DNA of 64,000 bases from Brachybacterium sp. UMB0905. Lineage in GTDB: Bacteria; Actinomycetota; Actinomycetes; Actinomycetales; Dermabacteraceae. Every line of letters begins with the position of its first letter. Positions within the stretch are counted from its first letter, which is position 1. The position numbers were made by a program, and so were the translations under genes. The notes below the pieces were generated by a model. It did no database searches, was not told where the DNA came from, and saw nothing but the letters and a program-made list of their open reading frames with translations. Positions 51,001-60,497 of this stretch are shown piece after piece. Where the stretch lies: positions 37,892-101,891 of the forward strand of contig NZ_PNHL01000002.1 in assembly GCF_002871795.1 (NCBI RefSeq), in the 5' to 3' direction.

Positions 51001-51996
51001 GTGGACACCGACGCCTTCATCGCCGTGAACCGGCCGCAGTGGGAGCGGCTGCAGGAGCTCGTGCGCAGCCGCTATCTGGACGCTGCGGGAATCGACGAGC
51101 TCATCGCCCTCTATCAGGAGACCTCCACGCACCTGTCCACGGTCCGCTCCACCAACCCGGATCCGGCGCTCATCGCACGGCTGTCGCTGCTGGTGCACCG
51201 GGCGCGGCTGCGGATCACCGGGGCGCAGGTGCCGCTGTGGCGGAACCTGCGGCGATTCTTCTGGGAGGACCTGCCGGCGGCCCTGTATACCGCCCGCTGG
51301 TCCACCGCGCTCGCGGCGACGATCTTTCTGCTCAGCACCGTCATCTCCGGCCTGTACTTCGGGCTGGACTCCACGGCGCGCGATCTCGTGGTGCCCGAGG
51401 AGGCACAGCGCCATCTGGCCCAGCGCGAATTCGTCGCCTACTACTTCGCCGATGACGCCACCGGGTTCGCCGCGGAGGTGTGGACGAACAACGCGTGGAT
51501 CGCGGTGCAGGCCGTCGTCTTCGGAGTGACGGGATTCTGGCCGGTGGTGATGTTGCTGCAGAACGGCCTGAACATCGGGCTCTCAGCCGGGGTGATGGGC
51601 GCCTACGGGGGGCTCGGTACGTTCTTCGTGTTCATCCTCCCGCACGGGCTGCTGGAGATGACGGCGGTGATCGTCGGCGCCGGGGCCGGCCTGCGCACCT
51701 TCTGGGCGTGGGTGCGGCCGGGACCGCTGCCGCGCCTGTGGTCGCTGTCTCAGGCGGCGCGCGCCCTGGTCACCGTCGCGATCGGGCTGGTGCCGGTGCT
51801 GCTGCTGGCCGGCGTGATCGAGGCGTTCGTGACCCCGAGCGGTCTTCCGCCCGCAGTGCGCATCGGCATCGGAGTGCTGGTGTGGGCGCTGTTCCTGCTG
51901 TTCATGCTGGGCCGCGGCCGGCAGGTGCACCGCGCGGGCATCACCGGAGACCTGACCGAGGAACAGGTGGGCTCCACCGTCGCGACCGCCGCCTGA
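51001..51996 (+). CDS. Stage II sporulation protein M-like membrane protein
   Basis: A 331-residue SpoIIM/DUF95 protein. A soluble N-terminus (WERLQELV, STHLSTVRSTNPDPALIARLS) precedes about five helices, with the family stretches GLYFGLDSTA, NNAWIAVQAVVFGVTGFWPV and FFVFILPHGLLEMTAVIVGAGAG. In non-sporulating actinobacteria it is found with RDD, DUF58 and MoxR genes and probably has an envelope role, not sporulation. GTG 51001 is chosen because of the -10 hexamer 6 bases upstream. Confidence 0.9.
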   Translation: MDTDAFIAVNRPQWERLQELVRSRYLDAAGIDELIALYQETSTHLSTVRSTNPDPALIARLSLLVHRARLRITGAQVPLWRNLRRFFWEDLPAALYTARWSTALAATIFLLSTVISGLYFGLDSTARDLVVPEEAQRHLAQREFVAYYFADDATGFAAEVWTNNAWIAVQAVVFGVTGFWPVVMLLQNGLNIGLSAGVMGAYGGLGTFFVFILPHGLLEMTAVIVGAGAGLRTFWAWVRPGPLPRLWSLSQAARALVTVAIGLVPVLLLAGVIEAFVTPSGLPPAVRIGIGVLVWALFLLFMLGRGRQVHRAGITGDLTEEQVGSTVATAA

Positions 51997-52019
51997 GCCG
52001 CGCTCGGACCCCTCGCTCC

Positions 52020-52421
52020 GCTCTTGCCTCACGTTTCCCGCTGCGTCACCGCACCGCCTCCCTGGAAGAGTTCGAGCAGCTCCCGGCAGCGGATCTGGTG
52101 CTGTCCTGCGCGGCGCTGCCGTTCGTGCAACGCAGTGCCTTCGAGCGTCTGTGGAGAACCGTGCTGGGCTGCCTGCGGCCCGGGGGAGTGCTGGCCGTGG
52201 ACCTGTTCGGAGACCGCGACGACTGGGCAGGGCGGACGGATGGGACGTACCTGTCCCGCTCGCAGGTCGACGAGCTCGTCACCGGCCTCGAGGTGCTGGA
52301 GCTGGTGGAGGAGGAGCGGGACGGCCGCGCCTTCTCCGGCCCCAAGCACTGGCACACCTACCAGATCATCGCCCGCACGCAGTCAGCTCAGAGCCGCCCG
52401 GCCGCCTTGAGCGCGAGATAG
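52020..52421 (+). pseudogene. Remnant of a class I SAM-dependent methyltransferase (C-terminal part)
   Basis: The frame encodes ADLVLSCAALPFVQRSAF, CLRPGGVLAVDLFGDRDDW, YLSRSQVDELVTGLEVLEL and KHWHTYQIIART, the second half of a TehB-like methyltransferase. The N-terminal half, with the glycine-rich SAM motif, is missing; upstream DNA in this frame is inside the SpoIIM gene and is not homologous. No good start or ribosome binding site precedes it (GTG 52098 is the only plausible in-frame start). The end runs 34 bases into the convergent DUF58 gene. Confidence 0.7.
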
Positions 52422-53704
52422 GCGTCGGCGAGAGCCTGCGGGGCGCGCTCCGGCGGAGCATCCACCACATGCGCGCCCGCCCGTTCCAGGGCAGCGGCGA
52501 CGCCGGCGCTCTCCTGTCGGGCCTGCTCAGCAGCAGCAGCGATGTACAGCGCTTCGACGTCCTCGCGCCCGGCGGCCAGCTCCCCGAGTGCCGGATCGGA
52601 CACGGAGGCGACGACGAGCGGATGGTCCTTCGCCAGCCGCGCGGCAACCGGCAGCAGCCCGGTGTGCACCACCGCGGGATCCACCGGCGTGATGAGGACG
52701 ACGAGCGAGCCCCGTCGGGTGCGGTCGGTGATCGTCGAGGCGGCCCGCTCCCAATCGGTCTCCACCAGCGCCGGATACACCCCCGCGGTCGCCGAGACCA
52801 TGTCATGCAGCACCGTGGTGCGGCTGGACCCCACCACGGACAGGTGGGGGATGCGGTCCACGCACACCAGGTCTACCCGATCCCCGGCCTGCCCCGCGAG
52901 AGCGGTGAGCAGCAGCGCGGCATCGAACGCCGCGTCCAGACGGGTGGAATCGCCCAGCCGTCCCGCCGCCGTACGGGAGGTGTCCACGACGATCAGCACA
53001 TGCCGGTCCCGTTCGGGCCGCCAGGTGCGCACCACCACGGAGCGGCGCCGCGCAGTGGCTCGCCAATCGATCGAACGCACATCATCGCCGTCCACGAAAT
53101 CGCGCAGGGAGTCGAACTCGGTGCCCTGCCCGCGCTGGTGGATGGCGGACAGACCCTCGATCTCCCGCAGCCGCTGCACCCGCGAGGGCAGGTGCCTGCG
53201 CGCCCCGAAGGGGTGCAGGGCCAGCAGCCGCCCGGGCGTGTCCACGGCGGCGGTGCGGCGGGCGAGCCCCAGCGGACCCACCGAGGCGACCAGCAGGGTG
53301 CGGGAGCTGTGCTCGCCCCGCCGGGTAGGCGTGAAGACCTGCTCGATACCGCGCCGCTCCCGGGAGGGAACAGTGAGGGTGCTGCGCTGCTCGGCGAGTC
53401 CAGCGGTCGGGTTCCAGGCATCGCGGATCTCCAGCCGGGCCGCCCGCGCCGTGGGGTTGGTGACCAGCAGACGTCCGGTCACGGTGCCGCCCAGACGCAC
53501 CTGCGCCGGCAGACGCCGCTGGACCTGCATGCGCCGCGGCTCCGGGGCGGCGAAGGCATCGGCCAGCAGCACCAGCGCCCACAGCGCCGCGAGCAGCAGC
53601 ACGACCCACCAGCGCGGCCACAGCACCACCACCGGCAGGGCGAGCAGCCCCGCCAGCGCGGCGCGCGGCGTGAGGGACACGCGCAGCGAGATCGGCGTGC
53701 GCAT
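52388..53704 (-). CDS. DUF58 domain protein
   Basis: A 438-residue membrane protein. Two N-terminal helices (ALAGLLALPVVVLWP, WVVLLLAALWALVLLAD) are followed by a beta-sandwich and the DUF58 core DFVDGDDVRSIDWRATARR, then a vWA-like fold with IVVDTSRTA as the metal site. DUF58 proteins act with MoxR ATPases in envelope quality control. ATG 53704 is chosen because AAGGAGAGC precedes it. Last gene of the leftward operon starting at 57871. Confidence 0.9.
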   Translation of the reverse strand: MRTPISLRVSLTPRAALAGLLALPVVVLWPRWWVVLLLAALWALVLLADAFAAPEPRRMQVQRRLPAQVRLGGTVTGRLLVTNPTARAARLEIRDAWNPTAGLAEQRSTLTVPSRERRGIEQVFTPTRRGEHSSRTLLVASVGPLGLARRTAAVDTPGRLLALHPFGARRHLPSRVQRLREIEGLSAIHQRGQGTEFDSLRDFVDGDDVRSIDWRATARRRSVVVRTWRPERDRHVLIVVDTSRTAAGRLGDSTRLDAAFDAALLLTALAGQAGDRVDLVCVDRIPHLSVVGSSRTTVLHDMVSATAGVYPALVETDWERAASTITDRTRRGSLVVLITPVDPAVVHTGLLPVAARLAKDHPLVVASVSDPALGELAAGREDVEALYIAAAAEQARQESAGVAAALERAGAHVVDAPPERAPQALADAYLALKAAGRL

Positions 53705-53743
53705 TCTGCTCTCCTTCCGGGACTGTCCGTGGGGCACGGCGGA

Positions 53744-54762
<1,019 letters not shown>

Positions 54763-54766
<4 letters not shown>

Positions 54767-56001
54767 CGGTCGGTCTCCTCCAGCAGTCGGTCAAGGTCGG
54801 CGGCCAGGGCCAGCAGGGCCTGGTCGCTGGTCACGGGGGTGGGGCCCAGCAGCCTGCGCAGCTGCTCGGGCGTGGATGAGGTGTGCGGGGCCAGCGCCGC
54901 CAACAGAGCGTCCAGGCCCGAGCTGCGGCGCAGCCCCAGACGCTCAGCCAGGCGCACCGCACAGGCGGAGCGCAGGGCTTGGGCGGCGGCATCGCGGGCA
55001 TCGGCCCGGTGCAGCAGACGAGCGCGGCCCAGGACGAGTTCCTGGGGCCGAACCGTCACCGGCAGCGGTTCGACCACCACGGGGCCGAAGCGCCGCCCCA
55101 GCGCCAGCAGCGCCACGGCGGCCACCAGCAGCCCCCACAGCGTTACCGGGCCCGCCCAGCGCGGCAGATGGTCCAGCAGAGTGGGGGTGGTGCTGGAGAG
55201 CGGATCGCTCGCCGAGGGCAGATACCAGGTGAGCTCACCGCTCTCGCCGAGCGTATTCAGAGCCAGCGCCGCATTGTCCGCATCGCGCACCCCCTCATTG
55301 GTGAGCAGATCGGCGCTGCCCAGCACGACGATGTCGCCGGAGACAGCCACGAGCGCACCATTGCCGGAGTGGAAGCAGGATGAGGCATCGCCGCTGGTGC
55401 GGTACAGGATCGCGGAGTCGGTGAGGCCCTCGGTGCCATGCACCGCCAGGCTCCGGGCCCGGAAATCCGCGTTTCCGCACTGGCCCCCGGCGGGCACCAC
55501 GGTCTTCGTGTGCAGGGCGCCGGAGGGGAACACATCGGGGGTCAGATAGCTGAGGGTCACCAGATCAGGTGCGATCAGCACGAGTCGGGCGTCTGACTCC
55601 TGCTGCGCCGCGTCCAGCAGCTCGAGCTGCTCGTGGCTGAGTCCAGAGGGATTGGTGATCACCACGGTGCGTCCCTCGCGGAGCGCTGCAGCGGCATCCT
55701 CCATGCGCCGCTGAACCTCGACATCGGTGCCGAGGTCGTCGAGCACCTCCGCCACGGCCTTGCCGCCCTGGGGGGTGGGAGAGCCGGGCTCGAGCAAGCC
55801 GTCCTGGTAGAAGCCGCGCATCAGCATGATGCCCAGGGCTGCCACGAGCGCGAGGACCACAAGAGGCACGAGCCAGGGCCGACGCCGCTCAGCGGACCCG
55901 CCCGGCGCGGCGCCGTGCGGGCTCCTGGCGTCGGACGGTGCCGGGGCAGTGGCCTGCCCGGTCGCGCGGGTCGGCGCGGAATCCACCGTCGGCGCGCTCA
56001 T
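54763..56001 (-). CDS. DUF4350 domain protein
   Basis: A 412-residue protein with one helix near residue 48 (LVPLVVLALVAALGIMLM) and a second at about 280-298 (LWGLLVAAVALLALG). The extracytoplasmic part between them is the DUF4350 domain (EVLDDLGTDVEVQRRMEDA, GRTVVITNPSGLSHEQLELL), a glutamine-amidotransferase-like Rossmann fold. Always in this MoxR operon type; role unknown, probably assembly with DUF4129. Confidence 0.87.
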
Positions 56002-56681
56002 GACGGCTCTCCCGCGCCGACCAGGCTCTGCTCGGCACTGTCGGCGCTTGCATCGAGCGCTTCCAGATCCGGGGCGGTCTCGGCGATGTACTCGGCCAGC
56101 AGCAGCAGGTCCTCGGCCTGCTTCGCGCTCGTGCTGCGCAGGGAGTAGGCGGCGGTGTCGAAGGCATTGGCCCCCAGCGTGAGGCGACTGCGCAGCTGCG
56201 GGAAGGCGGTGGCGGCGCGCACTGCCGCCTCATGTGCCGTCATGCCGGCTGTGACATCCAGCAGCGTGCGCTCTTCGAGGTCTCGCACCAGGGCGCGCAG
56301 TGCGATGACGGTCGCATCATCGTGCCGCCCCTCGGCCAGGGCGCGGCGCGCGCGCTCGCGCAGTTCATCGCCGCTGAGAGAACGTTCGGCATCCAGCTCG
56401 ACCGGAGCGCTCAGCTGGCGGGTGCGGCGCAGCCGACCGGTGCGGCGCAGCACCAGCACCGCCGCGACGATCAGCAGCAGCAGAATCAGTACCGCCAGGC
56501 CGCCCTGAGCGGTCGAGGAGCCATCGATCGTGTCCAGCAGCTGGTGCAGCCAGGCCTCGAGCCGCCCCAGCAACCACGGCAGGAAGCCCTGCCCGGAGGA
56601 GTACTCGCCCTTGGAGAGCTCCTCGAGGATCTTCTCGCGCGCCGGATCGGGATCGATCGGCGGGCCCCCGGCCCGGTTCAT
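55998..56681 (-). CDS. DUF4129 domain protein
   Basis: A 227-residue protein with one helix (LAVLILLLLIVAAVLVL, about 64-80). The C-terminal DUF4129 domain (about 105-215) has ALRALVRDLEERTLLDVTAGMTAHEAAVRAATAFPQL, split here over about 37 residues, and YSLRSTSAKQAEDLLLLAEYI. It is coupled by 4-base overlaps on both sides in the MoxR operon. Confidence 0.87.
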   Translation of the reverse strand: MNRAGGPPIDPDPAREKILEELSKGEYSSGQGFLPWLLGRLEAWLHQLLDTIDGSSTAQGGLAVLILLLLIVAAVLVLRRTGRLRRTRQLSAPVELDAERSLSGDELRERARRALAEGRHDDATVIALRALVRDLEERTLLDVTAGMTAHEAAVRAATAFPQLRSRLTLGANAFDTAAYSLRSTSAKQAEDLLLLAEYIAETAPDLEALDASADSAEQSLVGAGEPS

Positions 56682-57871
56682 CGGGCCACCCCGTCGGGGT
56701 CGGAGGTTCCGTGCCAGGTCTGGCGGGACTCGCGCTGCAGCTGTACGTCCCAGGCCTCATGGCGCATGCGGATATCGGCGTACAGCGCCACGTAGGCGGC
56801 CGAGATGAACGGGGCGACCAGGAGCCCTCCGACGTACGCGCCCAGCATCGACAGAAGCGTCATCACCGCGATCCCGAGGACGAAGGCTTCGAAGCCGCTG
56901 AGCAGCAGGATGGCCATGTAGAGCACGAAGGCGATGGTTCCGAACACGCTGCTGATCACGTGCGAGGCGATCGTGGCGAGGACGAACACCAGCAGTGCGA
57001 TGCCCAGGATCCGCCACTGACGCTTCCCCGCGCTCAGCTGCAGCGAGCGGCGCAGCGCGCCGAACATCCCGAGGTCCTCGATCACGAGCGCCGGAATCGC
57101 CAGCACGGTGCGCATCCAGATGTAGAGCATGCCCAGCAGACCCAGGCCCACCGCCCCCAGTGCGAGTACCACCCACCAGATGCTGAACGAGGCATCCAGC
57201 AGCAGCGGCACCATCGCGACCCCCACCGCGAGGACCAGCACGAGCAGGCTCACCAGGGAGATCAGCAGGCTCATCCCCACGGCGGCCAGTCCCTTGCGGC
57301 GCATCGTCTGCCACATCTGTGCGGCCGCGAAGGGGCGGCCCACCGCCGCGTCCATCGTCACCCGGGTCAGCGCCACCGTCACCAGCGCCGCCGCCACCAG
57401 GGTGAGCAGTCCGCTGACGACGCTGCTGATGATGGTGGACACCCCGCCCATCAGGGGATCGCCCACGTAGTCCCCGGTGGGATCATCGAGCATCACCTGT
57501 ATCTCACCGATCATCGGCACCAGGCTCATTCCGGAGGCCAGGGTGCTCAGCAGCGTCGCGATCGCGTACACGATCGCCGCCACCCCCAGCACCGCCCGCG
57601 GGTTCACCCGGTAGATCCGCAGCGCTGCCCCGAGGATCTCACCGAGGTTCAGGGGGCGCAGCGGAAACAGATGGTCGGTTCGCACGAGCTCGCGGCGAGG
57701 CCCGCCCGAGGGGCCGGGAGCACCGGGAGCAGTCCCGGTCGGTGCTGGCCCCGCGGAGCCACCCGCACCGGGAGCATCCCAGGCCGCAGGCTCCGTACCG
57801 GGGGCGGTCGGGCCCGGCGCGGACCCGGCGGCGGGGTCGCTCTGACCGGGGGCGGTCCACGGGCTGCTCAT
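56678..57871 (-). CDS. Polytopic membrane protein, glycerophosphodiester phosphodiesterase membrane-domain type
   Basis: A 397-residue protein. After a Pro/Gly/Ala-rich cytoplasmic N-terminus (1-70), RPLNLGEILGAALRIYRVNPRAVLGVAAI starts a domain with about six long helices like those preceding GlpQ in some phosphodiesterases. The catalytic GlpQ domain itself is absent. First gene of the leftward MoxR operon; ATG 57871 has AGGAGG upstream. Divergent from mtrA. Confidence 0.85.
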   Translation of the reverse strand: MSSPWTAPGQSDPAAGSAPGPTAPGTEPAAWDAPGAGGSAGPAPTGTAPGAPGPSGGPRRELVRTDHLFPLRPLNLGEILGAALRIYRVNPRAVLGVAAIVYAIATLLSTLASGMSLVPMIGEIQVMLDDPTGDYVGDPLMGGVSTIISSVVSGLLTLVAAALVTVALTRVTMDAAVGRPFAAAQMWQTMRRKGLAAVGMSLLISLVSLLVLVLAVGVAMVPLLLDASFSIWWVVLALGAVGLGLLGMLYIWMRTVLAIPALVIEDLGMFGALRRSLQLSAGKRQWRILGIALLVFVLATIASHVISSVFGTIAFVLYMAILLLSGFEAFVLGIAVMTLLSMLGAYVGGLLVAPFISAAYVALYADIRMRHEAWDVQLQRESRQTWHGTSDPDGVAR

Positions 57872-57928
57872 GCGTCCTCCTGCGGTGTTCCGGGGTGGTG
57901 GGGTTCCGGGGTGGGGCCGGTGCAGCTG

Positions 57929-57972
57929 ACCTTACGCAGGTGACCATGGCCAACCGATCCGACGATGGTCGA
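57929..57972. promoter_or_regulatory. mtrA / MoxR-operon divergent control region
   Basis: On the minus strand TAAGGT (57934-57929) is a fair -10 for the leftward MoxR operon, about 58 bases before its ATG. CCGAC-N4-GTCGA at 57959-57972 nearly repeats the CCGAC/GTCGG half-sites found between the RDD and SpoIIM genes. For mtrA only a weak CATGAT at 58067-58072 is visible, 6 bases before its ATG. Confidence 0.35.
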
Positions 57973-58078
57973 GGACCGTGCATCTTCCGCAGGACCCTCC
58001 ACCGCGCCCGGGACGCGCCGCACGGCGGAGGGGACCTGCTTCCAGGGCCGATGGAGGAGGCGGTGGCATGATGAGTTC

Positions 58079-58765
58079 ATGACGACGCCTTCACAGATCC
58101 TCGTGGTCGACGACGATCAGGCGATCGCCGAGATGGTCGGGATCGTCCTGCGCGGCAAGGGCTTCGAGGTCGCAACTTCGCCCGATGGTGCCTCCGCTCT
58201 GGAGGCCTTTCCCCGCGTGCGCCCTGATGTGGTGCTGCTGGACCTGATGCTGCCCGGCATGGACGGCATCGAGGTGTGCCGCCGCCTGCGCCGCGAGTCC
58301 GGGGTGCCGATCATCATGCTGACCGCCCGCACCGACACCGCCGATGTGGTCGAGGGGCTCGAGGCCGGGGCCGATGACTACCTCACCAAGCCCTTCGAGC
58401 CCGAGGAGCTGGTGGCCCGGATCAAGGCGCGGGTGCGCCGCGCGGAGGCGCCCACCACGGAGAAGCTCACCATCGGCGACCTCACGATCGATGTGGACGG
58501 GCATGAGGTGCGGCGGGGCGACCAGCTGATCGCCCTGACCCCGCTGGAGTTCGACCTGCTCACCCAGCTGGCCCGCAAGCCCTGGCAGGTTTTCACCCGC
58601 GATGTGTTGCTGCGCGATGTGTGGGGCTACCGCCACAGCGCGGACACTCGTCTGGTGAACGTCCACGTCCAGCGTCTGCGCTCCAAGATCGAGCACGACC
58701 CCGAGAATCCCTCGATCGTGGTGACCGTCCGCGGTGTGGGCTACCGGGCCGGGAGCGGGTCCTGA
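58079..58765 (+). CDS. mtrA: Response regulator MtrA
   Basis: A 228-residue OmpR/PhoB regulator. Receiver acidic residues D11-D12-D13, phospho-acceptor D55 in LLDLMLPGMDG, Thr in IIMLTARTD and Lys in DYLTKPFEPEEL. Winged helix about 130-225 with RDVLLRDVWGYRHSADTRLV and TVRGVGYRAG. MtrA controls replication initiation, division and cell-wall genes in Actinomycetota. Identity is fixed by mtrB and lpqB downstream. The start is ATG 58079; there is no good ribosome binding site, so it may be leaderless. Confidence 0.96.
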   Translation: MTTPSQILVVDDDQAIAEMVGIVLRGKGFEVATSPDGASALEAFPRVRPDVVLLDLMLPGMDGIEVCRRLRRESGVPIIMLTARTDTADVVEGLEAGADDYLTKPFEPEELVARIKARVRRAEAPTTEKLTIGDLTIDVDGHEVRRGDQLIALTPLEFDLLTQLARKPWQVFTRDVLLRDVWGYRHSADTRLVNVHVQRLRSKIEHDPENPSIVVTVRGVGYRAGSGS

Positions 58766-58781
58766 GCCGCCCCCGGACGCC

Positions 58782-60497
58782 GTGACCGCCCCGCATACGG
58801 ATCCCGAGCGGCCGCTGGACGTCCTGCGCGACGGCGCGGTCCAGCTTGTGGATCCGCGCAGCTGGCCGCTGGCGGTGCGGGTCGTGGTGGTCACGATCCT
58901 GCTGTCGATTCTCGCGCTGCTGACCGTCGGCGCCTATCTGTCCTCCGTGATCGCCGACGGGCTCTATGAGCAGCGCCGCGACCGGGTGCTTGAGGAGAGC
59001 GTGGAGGTGCGCGCCGAGCTGGTGGAGACCCTCACGCAGGTATCCGCCGGCACGAGCACCCAGCAGCAGGATGCGGTCAACGCCTTCGTGCAGGCCACCG
59101 GGGGGCAGGCCGGCGGTGATCGACGGGAGGTCGCGCTGATCCCCGTGGAGACCACCGGCACGGTCTTCCCGGTCTCCTCCTCGGACCGCACCCTGTTCGA
59201 TGCCGTGGATCCCGAGTTCTCCTCCACTGTCGCGACGGATCCGGATGCGATCTCCTGGCGGTCCATCGGGCGGCAGAACAATGACGGTGGGGTGGATCCG
59301 GCGCTGCTGGTCGGCACCCGCGTGATCGTGCCGGGCTCTGGCTCCTACGACCTGTATCTCGTGTATTCGATGCAGGAGGAGCAGCAGACGCTCGCCTTCG
59401 TGCAGCGGGTGATCCTGGGCGGCGGCGCGGTGCTGCTGGGGCTGATCGTCGGCATCGCGGTGGTGGTCGCGCGGCTTGTGACAACACCGTTGAAGCGCGC
59501 CGCTCTGGCAGCGGAAAAGCTGGCCGACGGTGATCTGACCAGCCGCATGGAGGTCGCCGGGGCCGATGAGCTGGCCCGCGTGGGGGAGTCCTTCAACGAC
59601 ATGGCCGCGAGCCTCGAGCAGAAGGTCGTGGACCTCACCGAGCTCTCCCGCCTCCAGCAGCGCTTCGTCGCCGATGTGTCCCATGAGCTGCGCACGCCCC
59701 TGACGACGATCCGCATGGCCTCCGCCGTGCTGGATTCCCGCCGCGAGGAGCTGCCGACGGATCTGCAGCGCACCGCCGAGCTGCTGGCCGCGCAGGTGCA
59801 GCGCTTCGAGGTGCTGCTGGCGGACTTGTTGGAGATCTCTCGCTTCGACGCCGGTGCGGCAGCGCTCGAAGCCCACCGTGAAGACTTCGACGCCCTGGTG
59901 ACACGGGCGCTCGAGAACGCTGAACCGCTCGCCGAAGCCCGCGGCTGCACCCTGGATGTCCACCTCGCCGGGGAGGGCATGGATGCCGTGGTGGACGGAC
60001 GACGGGTGGACCGGGTGCTGCGAAACCTGCTGACCAATGCGATCGAGCACGGTGCCGGTCAGCCCGTGCTCGTGCAGACCGCTGCCGATGAGGATGCCGT
60101 GGCCGTCGTGGTGCAGGACTGGGGGCACGGGATCTCCCCGGAGAACGCGCGGCGCGTGTTCGACCGCTTCTGGCGCGCAGACCCTTCCCGCGCCCGCACC
60201 CTGGGCGGCACCGGACTGGGGCTGTCGATCTCCGTGGAGGACACGCACCTGCACGGCGGCTGGCTGCAGGCCTGGGGTCGGGAGGGCGAAGGGGCGGTGT
60301 TCCGCCTGACCCTGCCGCGCCGTCCGGGCAGCGAGCTGACCCGCTCGCCGCTGCGCCTGGAGCGCTCCTTCGACCGTGCCACCGCGGGTGGGCGGATGTC
60401 CGCTACCCCCACTGGTGAGCTGGAGATCGGCCCCGATGTGCTGCCGGACCTCAGCGATGAGACCACCGTCCCCGACCGGACCGGAGGTGCACGATGA
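58782..60497 (+). CDS. mtrB: Sensor histidine kinase MtrB
   Basis: A 571-residue kinase. Helix 1 about 31-52, an extracytoplasmic domain of about 150 residues, helix 2 about 208-230, HAMP about 231-285, HisKA with H301 in DVSHELRTPLTTI, and HATPase with LLTNAIEHGAGQP, DWGHGISPENARRVFDRFWR and GTGLGLSIS. The C-terminal tail of about 50 residues is non-conserved. GTG 58782 is preferred, since an earlier GTG at 58734 lies inside mtrA. It overlaps lpqB by 4 bases (ATGA). Confidence 0.95.
   Translation: MTAPHTDPERPLDVLRDGAVQLVDPRSWPLAVRVVVVTILLSILALLTVGAYLSSVIADGLYEQRRDRVLEESVEVRAELVETLTQVSAGTSTQQQDAVNAFVQATGGQAGGDRREVALIPVETTGTVFPVSSSDRTLFDAVDPEFSSTVATDPDAISWRSIGRQNNDGGVDPALLVGTRVIVPGSGSYDLYLVYSMQEEQQTLAFVQRVILGGGAVLLGLIVGIAVVVARLVTTPLKRAALAAEKLADGDLTSRMEVAGADELARVGESFNDMAASLEQKVVDLTELSRLQQRFVADVSHELRTPLTTIRMASAVLDSRREELPTDLQRTAELLAAQVQRFEVLLADLLEISRFDAGAAALEAHREDFDALVTRALENAEPLAEARGCTLDVHLAGEGMDAVVDGRRVDRVLRNLLTNAIEHGAGQPVLVQTAADEDAVAVVVQDWGHGISPENARRVFDRFWRADPSRARTLGGTGLGLSISVEDTHLHGGWLQAWGREGEGAVFRLTLPRRPGSELTRSPLRLERSFDRATAGGRMSATPTGELEIGPDVLPDLSDETTVPDRTGGAR

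Noticed and set aside
51480..51990. Upstream continuation of the methyltransferase frame inside the SpoIIM gene
   Set aside because: This part is a shadow of SpoIIM in another frame with Gly/Arg-rich sequence; methyltransferase similarity begins only after about 52020.
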